Virus record (IMG/VR): IMGVR_UViG_3300032296_002452
Span: 1-64,000 of that record
Source: a virus
DNA: 64,000 bases
Strand: one strand, 5' to 3'
Shown: positions 1 through 9,166 of the stretch, one piece after another
How the letters are laid out: the number at the start of each line of letters is the position of its first letter
Position numbering within the stretch: position 1 is the stretch's first letter
Program-made: the position numbers and the translations under genes
Notes under the pieces: model-generated
What the model saw: only the letters and a program-made list of their open reading frames with translations
What the model was told of the DNA's origin: nothing
The model's database searches: none

Positions 1-41
1 AAGCTTATAAACCCTTTTCTAATTATAAATTCGTTCGCCAT
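1..41 (-). CDS. Start of a gene running off the left edge (probable virion/fibre protein)
   Basis: An ATG at position 41 opens a minus-strand frame that stays open to the window edge; the 13 visible codons read MANEFIIRKGFIS. Many phage fibre and structural proteins begin with a similar short NEF-hydrophobic-K/R-G segment, and the gene would continue the fibre operon to its right. A TATTTAT-type promoter candidate lies about 50 bases upstream (90-101) on the same strand, which supports a real start. Only the first residues are seen, so the product is an inference from position and this short motif. Confidence 0.5.
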   Translation of the reverse strand, partial: MANEFIIRKGFIS

Positions 42-89
42 TCAAGTTTTCTTTTTTCACTTTCCAAAAGAAAAAACCGATGTTTTAAT

Positions 90-101
90 GAATAAATATT
101 A
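90..101 (-). promoter_or_regulatory. TATTTAT-type promoter candidate
   Basis: The minus strand reads TAATATTTATTC here, about 50 bases before the ATG at 41. It matches the directional motif found upstream of many genes in this window. Confidence 0.4.
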
Positions 102-105
102 GAGA

Positions 106-124
106 ATTAGTTATTGTAACTAAT
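106..124 (-). terminator. Weak hairpin after the 75-residue gene
   Basis: ATTAGTTA and TAACTAAT form a perfect 8-bp stem with a 3-base loop, 16 bases beyond the stop of the gene ending at 140. The stem is AT-rich and no clean T-tract follows on the minus strand, so termination is uncertain. Confidence 0.25.
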
Positions 125-139
125 ACTCATTAAATAAAA

Positions 140-367
140 TTAAAAAGAAATTATTTGACCCGCAACCATGTCGGCTCTTGTTTGTGCGGTGTAAACAGCG
201 GTAGTTCCTGTATTGCCCGTGTAAACGTCAAAAGGTCCTTGTGCGGTTGAGTTGGTTTCTATTTGAACCAAGAAATCTTGAGGTGACCCAGTAACGGTAA
301 TTTGTTGTGTAATTGAATTATTACAAGATGGGTCAGTATTAACTACTATAACGTCGTATGTTGGCAT
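140..367 (-). CDS. Small beta-rich protein of the fibre operon, unknown function
   Basis: This 75-residue protein is not recognised as a named family. It is rich in Thr, Val and short GNTGTT-like segments, the style of the neighbouring fibre and baseplate proteins, and has no signal peptide or membrane segment. Its middle (QITVTGSPQDFLVQI) looks like one strand-turn-strand unit of an Ig-like or fibre fold. It sits just downstream of a 97-residue gene and the SprB-repeat fibre, all on the minus strand, so a small fibre accessory or tip protein is a reasonable guess. A TATTTAT-type motif at 375-384 is 8 bases before its ATG. Confidence 0.55.
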   Translation of the reverse strand: MPTYDVIVVNTDPSCNNSITQQITVTGSPQDFLVQIETNSTAQGPFDVYTGNTGTTAVYTAQTRADMVAGQIISF

Positions 368-374
368 TTTATTT

Positions 375-384
375 TATAAATATC
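375..384 (-). promoter_or_regulatory. TATTTAT-type promoter candidate
   Basis: The minus strand reads GATATTTATA, 8 bases before the ATG at 367. It overlaps the stop codon of the upstream gene ending at 383. Confidence 0.45.
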
Positions 385-676
385 ACGCAGGTCCAACAGA
401 AATATTAAATTCACAGTCTACCGTGTTTATTATTAAATCAAACCAACATCCGGTTCTACATTGGATTTGTTTAATTATTTCACATCCATTACCGTAAATT
501 AATTTTAATAAAACTCCAGGTGCGGTTGCAAAAACGCTCGGAGGGTAATAAAATTCAGTGGGTGGTGTTGACCCTGTAATGGTACCTAAAAGTGTTTCAT
601 AATTACCATACAAATCAGAAATATACACTGAAATTGGTGTGGTTCCCGTTATTGATACTATTTCTATTCTCCCCAT
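383..676 (-). CDS. Small beta-rich protein of the fibre operon, unknown function
   Basis: This 97-residue protein is not a recognised family. It starts MGRIEIVSITGTTPISVYISD and is rich in hydroxylated residues, aromatics and short hydrophobic strands, with four cysteines in the last third (GCEII, QCRTGC, DCEF) that could form disulfides or bind a metal. It follows the SprB-repeat protein with a one-base gap, so the two are probably translated from one message. A role as fibre-associated protein is an inference from position. Confidence 0.55.
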   Translation of the reverse strand: MGRIEIVSITGTTPISVYISDLYGNYETLLGTITGSTPPTEFYYPPSVFATAPGVLLKLIYGNGCEIIKQIQCRTGCWFDLIINTVDCEFNISVGPA

Positions 677-677
677 T

Positions 678-2990
678 TTAACTCTGACAACCTAAGTTGT
701 AATCTATTGTTAAGTTTATTGCGATTGTTTTACCAACCAAACATTGTTCTGTTTGAATATTTGTAGTACCTGTGTTAAAATCTGTGGTAACACTTGTAAT
801 ACCCGGAATTGATTCTAAAAGTTGTTGACATGTATTGTAATATATCAAATCGGTTGGTACGTCAGTTCGAGTATACCCTGTATAAAAATCAGTCGAGAAA
901 GAATAACATTCTATTGTGTTATTTTGAATTCCCGAGAATGTTAAATATTGATTAAAACAAACTGAAGGGTCACCAGGAATTGTATTTCCTGATATATAAT
1001 TTTGACAATAATCGTAATAAGAAAAAGGAGTACCTGTTATTGTTCCCGAAACTATTTGGTTATAGTCTTCAACGGTAATCTCAACACCATAAATAACATT
1101 AAATAAAACACATCCATTATTTCCACTTACAGAGTCATTATATCCTTCATTCAATAACTTTTGTAGTGTTCGTTGACTACCTAATTGGTAATTAAAACTA
1201 TTATTTTTTACCGCATATTTCCTATAAGATGAAACATACTGAGTACATGTTATATCAATAAATTGGGTTAAATTACACCCGTTATTATCAATTACAGTAA
1301 GACTATATGTACCAGCGGTAAGACCGCTAACAGTTGTTCCTGTCTGATTGTTTACGTTATCTGACCAATTTAGCTGAAATGGTGGTACTCCTTGTGTGAT
1401 ATAAGCGGTTATTGAACCGTCATTACCTAAACCACATCCTGTGGGATAAAGAGAAAATTCAACAGGTTCTCCATTTGTGGTTGTGAATGGTCTGGTTATT
1501 CTACACCCATCAGCATCGGTGATTTGTAATACATATTCTCCTGCGGGTAAGTAATTAAATGTAACTCCGCTTGAAAATGTGGTTAAATATGAAAACCCGT
1601 TACTTAATACGTAATCAATTGGGTAAGTTGGGCTCCCGCTTATGGTAATCTGTATTGAAGATTCGGGTAATCCGCATGAACTATCAGAAACGTTAGTTAT
1701 AACATCAAATTTGTCTGATGTAAGTATTGTAAATTCTTGTTGGTATGCACATGGTCCTGAATCAACTATGAATAACGTATAATCACCCGCAGATAAATTG
1801 GAAAATATTTGAGTAGTTGATGTTGTTGAAACAATTTCGGTGTCCGAATTTGGTTTAACCAATGTAAATGTATATGCAGGTGAACCTCCTTCTAAATTTA
1901 TGGTGATTTTTCCATCTGATGAATTGCAAGTCGAATTTTCAACAAGTATATCAAAAACCAAAAAACTACCTGAGGTAATTAACCCTATTTGGAATGTTTC
2001 TTTACACAAAGAAGCGTCGGTTACTTCAACAAAAAATTCACCTCCAGGTAATCCTGTGTATGTTATACTCTGCGAATATGAAATATCTATCTCTCCATTC
2101 GAAGCCAAGTAATAATATGGACCTGTTCCACCTGTTATTGTTAAGGTAGCAACCCCATCACTACTAAAACACGTTGGTTGTGTTAAAACCCAAGAACCAA
2201 GTCCTAAAGGCGCGCTTGTTTCAACCATTGCACCTTTTGTTAGTACACACCCGTCTGCAGACGTTATTGTACAACTATATAATCCAGGTGTTAGACCTGT
2301 TATAGTTGTACCTGTTTGACCATTAGACCATTCGTAAGTAAATGGTGAGTTACCCGTAAGTCCTGTAACATATACCTTACCCGTGTGAATTTCGTTTGTT
2401 GTTGTAACTCCAGTTGCCCCTGTTATAAAAACTTCTCGAGTACCGTTACACAAACCATCATTAACAACATAAAAACCAAAATCCAAAGAATTTCCTGAAC
2501 TTATTAGAAAACCCCCTGTTTGTCCTGTACATCCTGAATTATCATTTACAACAATATTATAAACACCCGCAGACAACGTACTGTAATAGTAATTATTTTC
2601 ATATACATCCACAGAACTTATAAGATTGTCGTTGGAATCATAGAGATTGAAGGTATTAACTTGGCTATTTGTTTCTGCGGTTACAGAAACAAATCCATTA
2701 TTTTCACCGCATGTGGTACCTGACACATCAGATATTGTAACGGAAACGGATGAACTTATATTAAAGTTTACCGTCTGTTGTAAGTTGGTTGGGTAGCTAG
2801 AGTCAACTATACTTAAAGCATAACTACCAGGTAATAAAGAACTTCTAGTTGATGATAATACGTCATAGTCCGTTCCTAATCCGTTTTGATATGAAAAAGT
2901 ATACGGAGGATTACCTGTTGTTGCTGAAATTAATACGGAACCAAGTCCGTTACAAGTACCTGTTAGTTGTATATTATATTCTAAACTCAT
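678..2990 (-). CDS. Tail fibre/adhesin-like protein with SprB-type repeats
   Basis: This 770-residue protein has about seven tandem repeats of roughly 80 residues over residues 1-580. Each repeat carries a cysteine near its start (TC or SC, then G or S), a GG-x-x-PY-x-F-x-W/Y segment, a G-L/P-x-G-x-Y hairpin (for example GLTPGLYSCTI) and a closing D-x-x-GC. This is the pattern of SprB repeats, known from gliding-motility adhesins and large surface proteins of Bacteroidota. The C-terminal 190 residues are a different, cysteine-containing domain rich in Tyr and Asn. There is no signal peptide, as expected for a virion protein. The start overlaps the stop of the upstream 983-residue gene by 4 bases. 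I infer a receptor-binding or fibre shaft protein. Confidence 0.75.
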   Translation of the reverse strand: MSLEYNIQLTGTCNGLGSVLISATTGNPPYTFSYQNGLGTDYDVLSSTRSSLLPGSYALSIVDSSYPTNLQQTVNFNISSSVSVTISDVSGTTCGENNGFVSVTAETNSQVNTFNLYDSNDNLISSVDVYENNYYYSTLSAGVYNIVVNDNSGCTGQTGGFLISSGNSLDFGFYVVNDGLCNGTREVFITGATGVTTTNEIHTGKVYVTGLTGNSPFTYEWSNGQTGTTITGLTPGLYSCTITSADGCVLTKGAMVETSAPLGLGSWVLTQPTCFSSDGVATLTITGGTGPYYYLASNGEIDISYSQSITYTGLPGGEFFVEVTDASLCKETFQIGLITSGSFLVFDILVENSTCNSSDGKITINLEGGSPAYTFTLVKPNSDTEIVSTTSTTQIFSNLSAGDYTLFIVDSGPCAYQQEFTILTSDKFDVITNVSDSSCGLPESSIQITISGSPTYPIDYVLSNGFSYLTTFSSGVTFNYLPAGEYVLQITDADGCRITRPFTTTNGEPVEFSLYPTGCGLGNDGSITAYITQGVPPFQLNWSDNVNNQTGTTVSGLTAGTYSLTVIDNNGCNLTQFIDITCTQYVSSYRKYAVKNNSFNYQLGSQRTLQKLLNEGYNDSVSGNNGCVLFNVIYGVEITVEDYNQIVSGTITGTPFSYYDYCQNYISGNTIPGDPSVCFNQYLTFSGIQNNTIECYSFSTDFYTGYTRTDVPTDLIYYNTCQQLLESIPGITSVTTDFNTGTTNIQTEQCLVGKTIAINLTIDYNLGCQS
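1250..2990 (-). repeat. Region coding for seven SprB-like protein repeats
   Basis: The coding sequence holds about seven diverged units of roughly 240 bases. They are recognisable at protein level (cysteine spacing, the G-x-x-PY motif and the D-x-x-GC close) but not as exact DNA repeats. Confidence 0.65.
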
Positions 2991-5938
2991 ACACAGTCAA
3001 TATTGAGGTCTAAACCTACGTTTAATGTAAATACAATTTCAGACGGTAGATTACAAGTTAATGAATAAACACGTACTACACCATCAATAATTTGATAATA
3101 GTAATTTTCATCAATAAGTGAATCTAAGGCGGTTATTAATCCACCATACCAATCATTTTCTGTTGGAACGTCACTTATACCTAACTGTTGATAGAATAAA
3201 ACTTGTGCCGCGGTTACACCACTAATTTCAATATCAACGTACCAATACGCCGTTAAACTATTTGTTTCACAATCAGACAAAACATATCCATTGTCATCTA
3301 AATATTCATTAAGAGTATCAAAAAGAATGTCAGATAAAGAACTAACAGTAGAACCCGCATCTAACCATGGGTACACACCAAACTCAGTATATTCATCTAT
3401 ACAATCATATGGTAAAAATTGTCCTTTACATCCACATGGGTCGTACTCAATAGTTACTATTTCACATCCTCTTTGTCTTTTATATGCAAATTTTTGTCTC
3501 TGAAATATAGAATTTTCATATCTAAGACCTGTATTCCATATTGTAGTTGCCGGTATCATCTGTTTAACCAACTCAACCCAATAAGTCCCCAAACCTTCTA
3601 AATACGCAGAAACATTTTGATAAGTAAAATTGTCATTAGGAACGCCAGCAATTTCTGAGGACTCAATATATTTCCAAAAAATAGAACTCAAAGTAGGATA
3701 TCCACCTGTTTTTCCATCGGTAATCCACTGTCTATTTCTTGTATTAATCATATTTCTCCAAAAAGTTTGTGCAAATTCAAAGAAAGAGAGTCTATCAGGT
3801 TGTGGATTAATAACGGTCCAATCAATTCCTCCAATCTGAGGGTAAGGAACAGTAAGACCAGTGCTTGGTATAGGGTAATTATAATTCCTTGACATTTTCC
3901 ATACGTCATATGTAAAGGCGTAGGATGGGTTTAAAAATAAATCAACATTTTTGGCGTTTAGAACTAACCTATCGTCTTGAATCACGTAAAGAGCGTTGTA
4001 TCCAGATTCAATACTTCGTCTTATCTTAGGTGGTTGCCACGATTTTTTGTTGTCAATTACAGGTCTAAGTTTGTACCCTTCCCTCATGTAGGGGAAATTT
4101 CTATATCTTTCGTAATATTTTTGTCCGTATGTAAACGGTTGCAGTTCTGTTTGTACACTTGGGTTATTACCGGTATAAACCGATAAGGATTGATTCACCA
4201 CTGACGGACTAATGTGGTCAGGTTGTGGTTGATACCATCCCGCACCTAATTGGAAAAAGTAGTCGTCGGTTTGTAGTGGTGCTTTTGGCCAACCATTATT
4301 GTCTACAGGATACTCTTCTCTAGTTACATCGACTGTTTGAGTTTGTAGGTTTATATTGAAACCGGTATACACGGTTCCTAATATATTCTCGGTTACTGTG
4401 GGGTCAAATACCACATTTTGAGTAACTAAAGTCCCTCCTGATATTTGAGCGTACTGCTCATTAAAGTACGCCATATTAATTCTTGAATCCGCAAGATAAA
4501 CGTATTCGTTAAAATCTATTAAGAAGTCAGGTGCCCCTATTAATCTTAATGTAAATTCAATCGCCTTTCTAGTTCCTTTTGACCTAAACAAATAAGCCGA
4601 GTTTAATATTATATTTCTATAAAACTGAAAATTTACTTCTGCGGGTGTTTGTTGTCTTGAGTATCCTAAATAATTTCTAGTACCGCCAGTACCATAAATG
4701 GCATCTAAAAAATTTGTCTCAGTAATAGGTGATATATTGGGCTCCCAACCTAAGGTAAGTGCCAAATTTTTAAGTAATGCTGAAGGTATGTCGTTTCCAA
4801 CATTGTAATTTACCGATGTCATATGCGCCATACCGTCGATATATTTTTTAACCTCATCAAAACTTCTACCATATATTTGTAGTACTTTAGCAATTTTTTG
4901 GTCAGGAGTATCAAACTCTTTAAAAGCTTCTGTGGTAAAAAATCTTAATACTAAGTTAGTTTTTGCTAAATCAAAATTGATTCCTATATCAGATAGTGTT
5001 GCTAAATAGTTATCAAAATCAGGTGTTCTTATATCTAAATTCCATTGTCCGTCTAAAGGCCACGTAACGGATTGTTGTTTTGTTGCGGATTGACCGTTTT
5101 CTAATTCTACCGGAACGTTGAATACCGCAGTATATGCTGGTTGTATAAGTCTGTTAAGTAAAAACTTTTCAACCTCGTCAAAATTATCTGAAAACGTTTG
5201 TTCTGTGTAAAAAGTGTTAGGTCTTATTATTAATGGTAAAATAGAACTAGATGCGCCCGAAAAAGGATTACCTCTAACAACAAATTCGCAAACTCCAGAA
5301 AATAATGATTGGGATGAATTAAATATTATTACAGGATATTCAGTTTCAAACAAATAAAGAGAATATTTTAGATATTCAACCGTCAAATTTCTTAAAGGTG
5401 AAAAATCATATTCTCTACTTCTTAAGTTTATTGTTGCACCTGAAGAATAATCAATATTAAAAGGATTTTTTATTCTACTTACATTAACAATAAATGTTGT
5501 TTCATCTTCAATTTCGTTATAAACGATATTTGATGCGGTAACTCCTGTTGTTAGGTCGTAGTTAGTAAAATCAATATCTAAAGCCGCAGGAAAATAATTG
5601 ATTATTTTTGTTATTGAAACCTCAAATCTTTTACTTAAAGAACCATAAAGACTAAAAGACGTTACCTGACTTAAATCAAAATTAGGATAAACCCTGTAAT
5701 CTTTTGCCGCAGCCTTTCTAGCTTCTATTAAGTTAGTTATGTTTAGCGAATCTAAAGATATTGGATTAGAAAATGCACCAACATTAAAATTTCTATTAAT
5801 TTTTTCCTGTACAGTGGTAGTAAAACTGAAATTACCTTGGGTCAAACCACCTCCGTCCACAGTTTGTAAACCAACTATGTTGTCAAATGGAGTTTGACTA
5901 CCTATCGCCGCTGTATTTGGTATAAACTTTTTAGCCAT
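2987..5938 (-). CDS. Large baseplate/tail protein with a P2 gpI-like region
   Basis: This 983-residue structural protein has no signal peptide or membrane segment. Around residues 360-510 the sequence (MAHMTSVNYNVG, then NLALTLGWEP, then RNIILNSAYLFRSKGTRKAI and TLRLIGAP) resembles the tail protein I family of baseplate wedge components, in which a set of helices is followed by the restart-type motif R-S-K-G-T. The rest is beta-rich with many aromatic residues. A cysteine cluster (CGCKG and nearby C residues) lies near residue 835-850. It overlaps the SprB-repeat gene by 4 bases and the upstream gene by one base, so it is part of a coupled baseplate-fibre operon. I infer a wedge-to-fibre connecting protein. 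Confidence 0.6.
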   Translation of the reverse strand: MAKKFIPNTAAIGSQTPFDNIVGLQTVDGGGLTQGNFSFTTTVQEKINRNFNVGAFSNPISLDSLNITNLIEARKAAAKDYRVYPNFDLSQVTSFSLYGSLSKRFEVSITKIINYFPAALDIDFTNYDLTTGVTASNIVYNEIEDETTFIVNVSRIKNPFNIDYSSGATINLRSREYDFSPLRNLTVEYLKYSLYLFETEYPVIIFNSSQSLFSGVCEFVVRGNPFSGASSSILPLIIRPNTFYTEQTFSDNFDEVEKFLLNRLIQPAYTAVFNVPVELENGQSATKQQSVTWPLDGQWNLDIRTPDFDNYLATLSDIGINFDLAKTNLVLRFFTTEAFKEFDTPDQKIAKVLQIYGRSFDEVKKYIDGMAHMTSVNYNVGNDIPSALLKNLALTLGWEPNISPITETNFLDAIYGTGGTRNYLGYSRQQTPAEVNFQFYRNIILNSAYLFRSKGTRKAIEFTLRLIGAPDFLIDFNEYVYLADSRINMAYFNEQYAQISGGTLVTQNVVFDPTVTENILGTVYTGFNINLQTQTVDVTREEYPVDNNGWPKAPLQTDDYFFQLGAGWYQPQPDHISPSVVNQSLSVYTGNNPSVQTELQPFTYGQKYYERYRNFPYMREGYKLRPVIDNKKSWQPPKIRRSIESGYNALYVIQDDRLVLNAKNVDLFLNPSYAFTYDVWKMSRNYNYPIPSTGLTVPYPQIGGIDWTVINPQPDRLSFFEFAQTFWRNMINTRNRQWITDGKTGGYPTLSSIFWKYIESSEIAGVPNDNFTYQNVSAYLEGLGTYWVELVKQMIPATTIWNTGLRYENSIFQRQKFAYKRQRGCEIVTIEYDPCGCKGQFLPYDCIDEYTEFGVYPWLDAGSTVSSLSDILFDTLNEYLDDNGYVLSDCETNSLTAYWYVDIEISGVTAAQVLFYQQLGISDVPTENDWYGGLITALDSLIDENYYYQIIDGVVRVYSLTCNLPSEIVFTLNVGLDLNIDCV

Positions 5939-6846
5939 TACTGTGCTGTGATATTTGCGAAGTTTTTACTGAAATCAATATTATTATTTCTATTTTGTCT
6001 AACCTCGTACAACAGGTTATTGAATTCGTCTTTGATTTCATACAAGTTGTACTGTTGATAGATGTTATCTTGAGCATCGTAGATAGTGTAAATACCATCT
6101 TCCATTGACTTGGTTTGGTTACCATAAAGAGCAATCGCAACGGTATCCAAGTCATAATTCGCCAATGTAATCTCCATGGTTATAGGATTAAAAAAGGTAT
6201 TAGAAATTACTATGTTTTGACCGGGTTGTCCTATGAATGGTGTTGCGGTTGGTTTGTTTGTTGGTGAAGAACTAGGAGATAAGGTGCAGAACACCAAATT
6301 TGTTGGTGACTCAACATATCTATATCTGATTGCCTTTTGGACAGAGTTTACCAAGTTTTGTGCAATCGCCTCACAATAGAAGTTAGATGTTATAATTCTA
6401 AAAAAATTAGGTATTTTACTTCCATCAGGATTTAAATATTCCACTCTAAATCCAACTAGTCCTTGTTGTTGAAATTTATTTCTAAATGCCGAAGGTACAT
6501 TATTAATATCAATAATAATACCCTTAACGTTGGGAAGCGCCGACAATACGTTACAATCGGTAATTGAGGTTCTTATTTGTGCCGGTCTTATATATAATGT
6601 GTATATACCAAGTTGATTAAATTCACTTGCCGGTAATCTTAAATTGTACAAACCACCTAGCAGTTCGTTGTTGTTACCCCCTGTTTGAGCGTTATTGAAA
6701 TAAGGTCTCAATATTGTTGCTGAATTTAGTGTTTTTAAGACGAAATTATTTGTCACATCCCTTGATGGGGTATAATGCAAAATTATATCAACGTCTTCGG
6801 GACTGACATCGGCCGGTCTTATTGTTCCATAGGTTCCTGTTGCCAT
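5938..6846 (-). CDS. Baseplate-region structural protein, unknown
   Basis: This 302-residue protein is not assigned to a family. It is soluble-looking, with no hydrophobic segment and a mixed alpha/beta composition. A short Ser/Thr/Pro-rich stretch (SPSSSPTNKPTATP) near residue 195 looks like a flexible linker between an N-terminal domain of about 185 residues and a C-terminal domain of about 100 residues. The ATG follows a TATTTAT-type motif by 5 bases, suggesting that this gene begins a transcript including the 983-residue protein and the SprB-repeat fibre. A virion role is inferred from the operon. Confidence 0.55.
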   Translation of the reverse strand: MATGTYGTIRPADVSPEDVDIILHYTPSRDVTNNFVLKTLNSATILRPYFNNAQTGGNNNELLGGLYNLRLPASEFNQLGIYTLYIRPAQIRTSITDCNVLSALPNVKGIIIDINNVPSAFRNKFQQQGLVGFRVEYLNPDGSKIPNFFRIITSNFYCEAIAQNLVNSVQKAIRYRYVESPTNLVFCTLSPSSSPTNKPTATPFIGQPGQNIVISNTFFNPITMEITLANYDLDTVAIALYGNQTKSMEDGIYTIYDAQDNIYQQYNLYEIKDEFNNLLYEVRQNRNNNIDFSKNFANITAQ

Positions 6847-6851
6847 ATTTT

Positions 6852-6861
6852 ATAAATATTA
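6852..6861 (-). promoter_or_regulatory. TATTTAT-type promoter candidate
   Basis: The minus strand reads AATATTTATA, 5 bases before the ATG at 6846 and in the 32-base gap between two genes. Confidence 0.45.
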
Positions 6862-6878
6862 TTTTTTACTTTTTATCT

Positions 6879-8366
6879 TTATTCTACGTCAAAATATCCG
6901 TATCCATAACGGTTTAATTGTCCAAAATTATTTACCTCACCTAATCTGTGAATTTTTTCGTAAGGTGCTAACTTACCTCTTTCTACGTAAATGTTTGATT
7001 GAACTTCGGGTTGTGACGATAAACCCAACAAAAATTCTTCTTTCACAATCGCTTGTGCCATAGATGTTTCTTCACAACATAAATTTGTATTTTCCGTTAT
7101 ACTATAAAAATCGTTCGGGTTATTTTCATTGTCTAACAAGACATCGTTTTTGTAATAAAAAATAACAACATCATCACTTGCGGTCCTTCTAACACAAAAA
7201 TCTTTATAATAATTCCCAGGTACTTTGTATGGTTTGCTCAAATATGTATTCGCAAAACAATTACTATATCCCACAAATACAACACCATCATATTCAGGAT
7301 TTAATACGTTTCCAGATGCACTAAGTAAATCTCTTATATCTATCCTAACATCAAAAAAATTACAAGCCCTACAGCCAATATCTCCGTTTGGAAAAGTCAC
7401 ATACTCCTCACTAACTGTTAATATAGGTACTTGTATGTCGTCCGCTAATGTATCTTCGGTTATACCAGAACTTGGAAGTACATATATAGTCTGTTTATTT
7501 TGATAATCAATATAGTTCACATCACCTATTGTGTAAGCGGTATAAAATAACTTCAAATCAGAATCGTATGCATTTATTGAACTTATGCTACCGTACAACT
7601 GTCTATTTCTAAATACGGGTCCCAATCTGTATTGTGGTATTGAATAATTTCTAAGTTCGGACAATCTTGACTTTGTGTTTCCTGTAACAGGAAAAGGCCA
7701 AGGATTTACATACGGTTTTGATATTTGATATCTTTTTTGGTTTGTTGTGTCACCTGTGAATAGATATTTGTAACTAATTGGTGATGATGACCAAGAACCA
7801 CCTATCGGAGTAAAATAGGCATCCCCTAATGGGTCTAATATAATAGGAAATTGTGTTGCGGGTAATGTAATTTGTTTTTTTACTGTTATAACACCCCAAG
7901 GTCCATTTTGATTTACGGTTATTGTATATTTTTTTGGTGTTGATGGATAGGTATGTTTTATTACACCGTCCAACGGAAAATTTTCTATAGGCGAACCATC
8001 ACCAAAATCAACTTTGTATTGTGACAATAGATTAGTGGGAATAAACTCGTCCGATGTGTTTTTTATGTTGATTTCATAAGAGCCCGCCGAATCTACACCT
8101 TGTGGAAAAATAACAAAATTATTCACCACATCTATTTGTAATACGTTAAAATCTAAAACAGAGTAGTAACCCAAATCAATTATATTCTGTTTTATAAAAA
8201 CAGGTATTGTTAATCCCGTAAACAAAGAAGTACCAAGCGTACCTCCCGTTAACATTTGCGTCATGGCAGAATAAACACCTACTTCAGTTCCGTCATAATT
8301 AACGTCTTGAACTATTGTTTTTAGTACCTCGGGCGATATTCTTATTTTATAAAAATCAGTGTTCAT
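6879..8366 (-). CDS. Baseplate/fibre structural protein with a PKD-like domain
   Basis: This 495-residue protein contains a clear PKD-type Ig-like domain near residues 105-175: YKVDFGDGSP, then a loop, then HTYPSTPKKYTITV, matching the DFGDGS and HxY...Y-x-V signature of the fold. PKD domains are beta-sandwich modules found in many surface proteins of Bacteroidota and in phage fibres. The remainder is beta-rich with scattered cysteines (CRACNFF, CFAN, NLCCEE) that might form disulfides or bind metal. It overlaps the upstream 266-residue gene by one base, indicating translational coupling. I infer a fibre or baseplate-periphery protein; the exact role is unknown. Confidence 0.6.
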   Translation of the reverse strand: MNTDFYKIRISPEVLKTIVQDVNYDGTEVGVYSAMTQMLTGGTLGTSLFTGLTIPVFIKQNIIDLGYYSVLDFNVLQIDVVNNFVIFPQGVDSAGSYEINIKNTSDEFIPTNLLSQYKVDFGDGSPIENFPLDGVIKHTYPSTPKKYTITVNQNGPWGVITVKKQITLPATQFPIILDPLGDAYFTPIGGSWSSSPISYKYLFTGDTTNQKRYQISKPYVNPWPFPVTGNTKSRLSELRNYSIPQYRLGPVFRNRQLYGSISSINAYDSDLKLFYTAYTIGDVNYIDYQNKQTIYVLPSSGITEDTLADDIQVPILTVSEEYVTFPNGDIGCRACNFFDVRIDIRDLLSASGNVLNPEYDGVVFVGYSNCFANTYLSKPYKVPGNYYKDFCVRRTASDDVVIFYYKNDVLLDNENNPNDFYSITENTNLCCEETSMAQAIVKEEFLLGLSSQPEVQSNIYVERGKLAPYEKIHRLGEVNNFGQLNRYGYGYFDVE

Positions 8367-9166
8367 TATGGATTGATAAACTCATACCAATTTATGGGAT
8401 TTCCGTCTTGTCCTACTCTTAGACCAGATGGGTGTTTTTGAACTATATAATATTTTGGTCCATTTGTTATTGGGTCGTCTTCAAACGTAACCTTATAATA
8501 AAAAAACTCTTCGGGGTTAAAGGTTGTTGGCGAACTTGCGTTTTGTGGGGTATTAATCATTCGTACAAATTCACCCGTTTCACCATCAAAAAATTTCGCA
8601 CTCATATAAAAAGTTTTTATATCTAAAAAATTTTTCTTTTTTAACCAATAAATAAAAAACCCCTCTTTGTCACCAACAAAATCTAATCTAAAGTCGGGTT
8701 TTCTTATGTTTACTGTGTTAACACCTAATTGAGATTGTTCGAACGCCCCTTGACTTACAGGTAAAATTATTGTTATATAATTTTTTTGTGATTGTGTATT
8801 TGGGGTGTCGTATAAATCTAACTTCCAAAAAGAACTAACAAATTGATTAGTAAAATAATAAATTTGTTTTGTGTCAAACTTTGGTAGATAAGAACAAACA
8901 TAGGTATTTGTATTTGCACTTTTGAAAAAAAAGTTGTAATTTATCGCGGTACCGTCTTGGGTAAGTCCCACAGATGGATATGGTTTGTGTGTAATTCTAT
9001 TTGTTTCAAAATCTTCTTGATTTAATAGAGATTCAACAACATCTCTTTCGTAGGTTTCATAACCTTCGTCTACACCGGTAAGGTCCCAAACCTGTTCAAC
9101 AGGTATTGTGAACTCTAAATCCGTGATATCCGGTGTAAGTCCTATTCTATATTTATTCACATTCAT
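8366..9166 (-). CDS. Baseplate-region structural protein, unknown
   Basis: This 266-residue protein is unassigned. It is rich in aromatic residues, mostly beta by composition, and has no signal peptide or membrane segment. Its start codon lies inside the last codons of the 574-residue gene (14-base overlap), and its stop overlaps the next gene by one base, so all three are translationally coupled. The section DTPNQSQKNYITIILPVSQ-like (residues 120-145) and the closing WYEFINP are not diagnostic. I infer a virion component of the baseplate or fibre attachment. Confidence 0.5.
   Translation of the reverse strand: MNVNKYRIGLTPDITDLEFTIPVEQVWDLTGVDEGYETYERDVVESLLNQEDFETNRITHKPYPSVGLTQDGTAINYNFFFKSANTNTYVCSYLPKFDTKQIYYFTNQFVSSFWKLDLYDTPNTQSQKNYITIILPVSQGAFEQSQLGVNTVNIRKPDFRLDFVGDKEGFFIYWLKKKNFLDIKTFYMSAKFFDGETGEFVRMINTPQNASSPTTFNPEEFFYYKVTFEDDPITNGPKYYIVQKHPSGLRVGQDGNPINWYEFINP

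Noticed and set aside
1250-2990. CRISPR-like or tandem DNA repeats in the fibre gene
   Set aside because: The repetition is at protein level only, with no exact short repeat separated by unique spacers.
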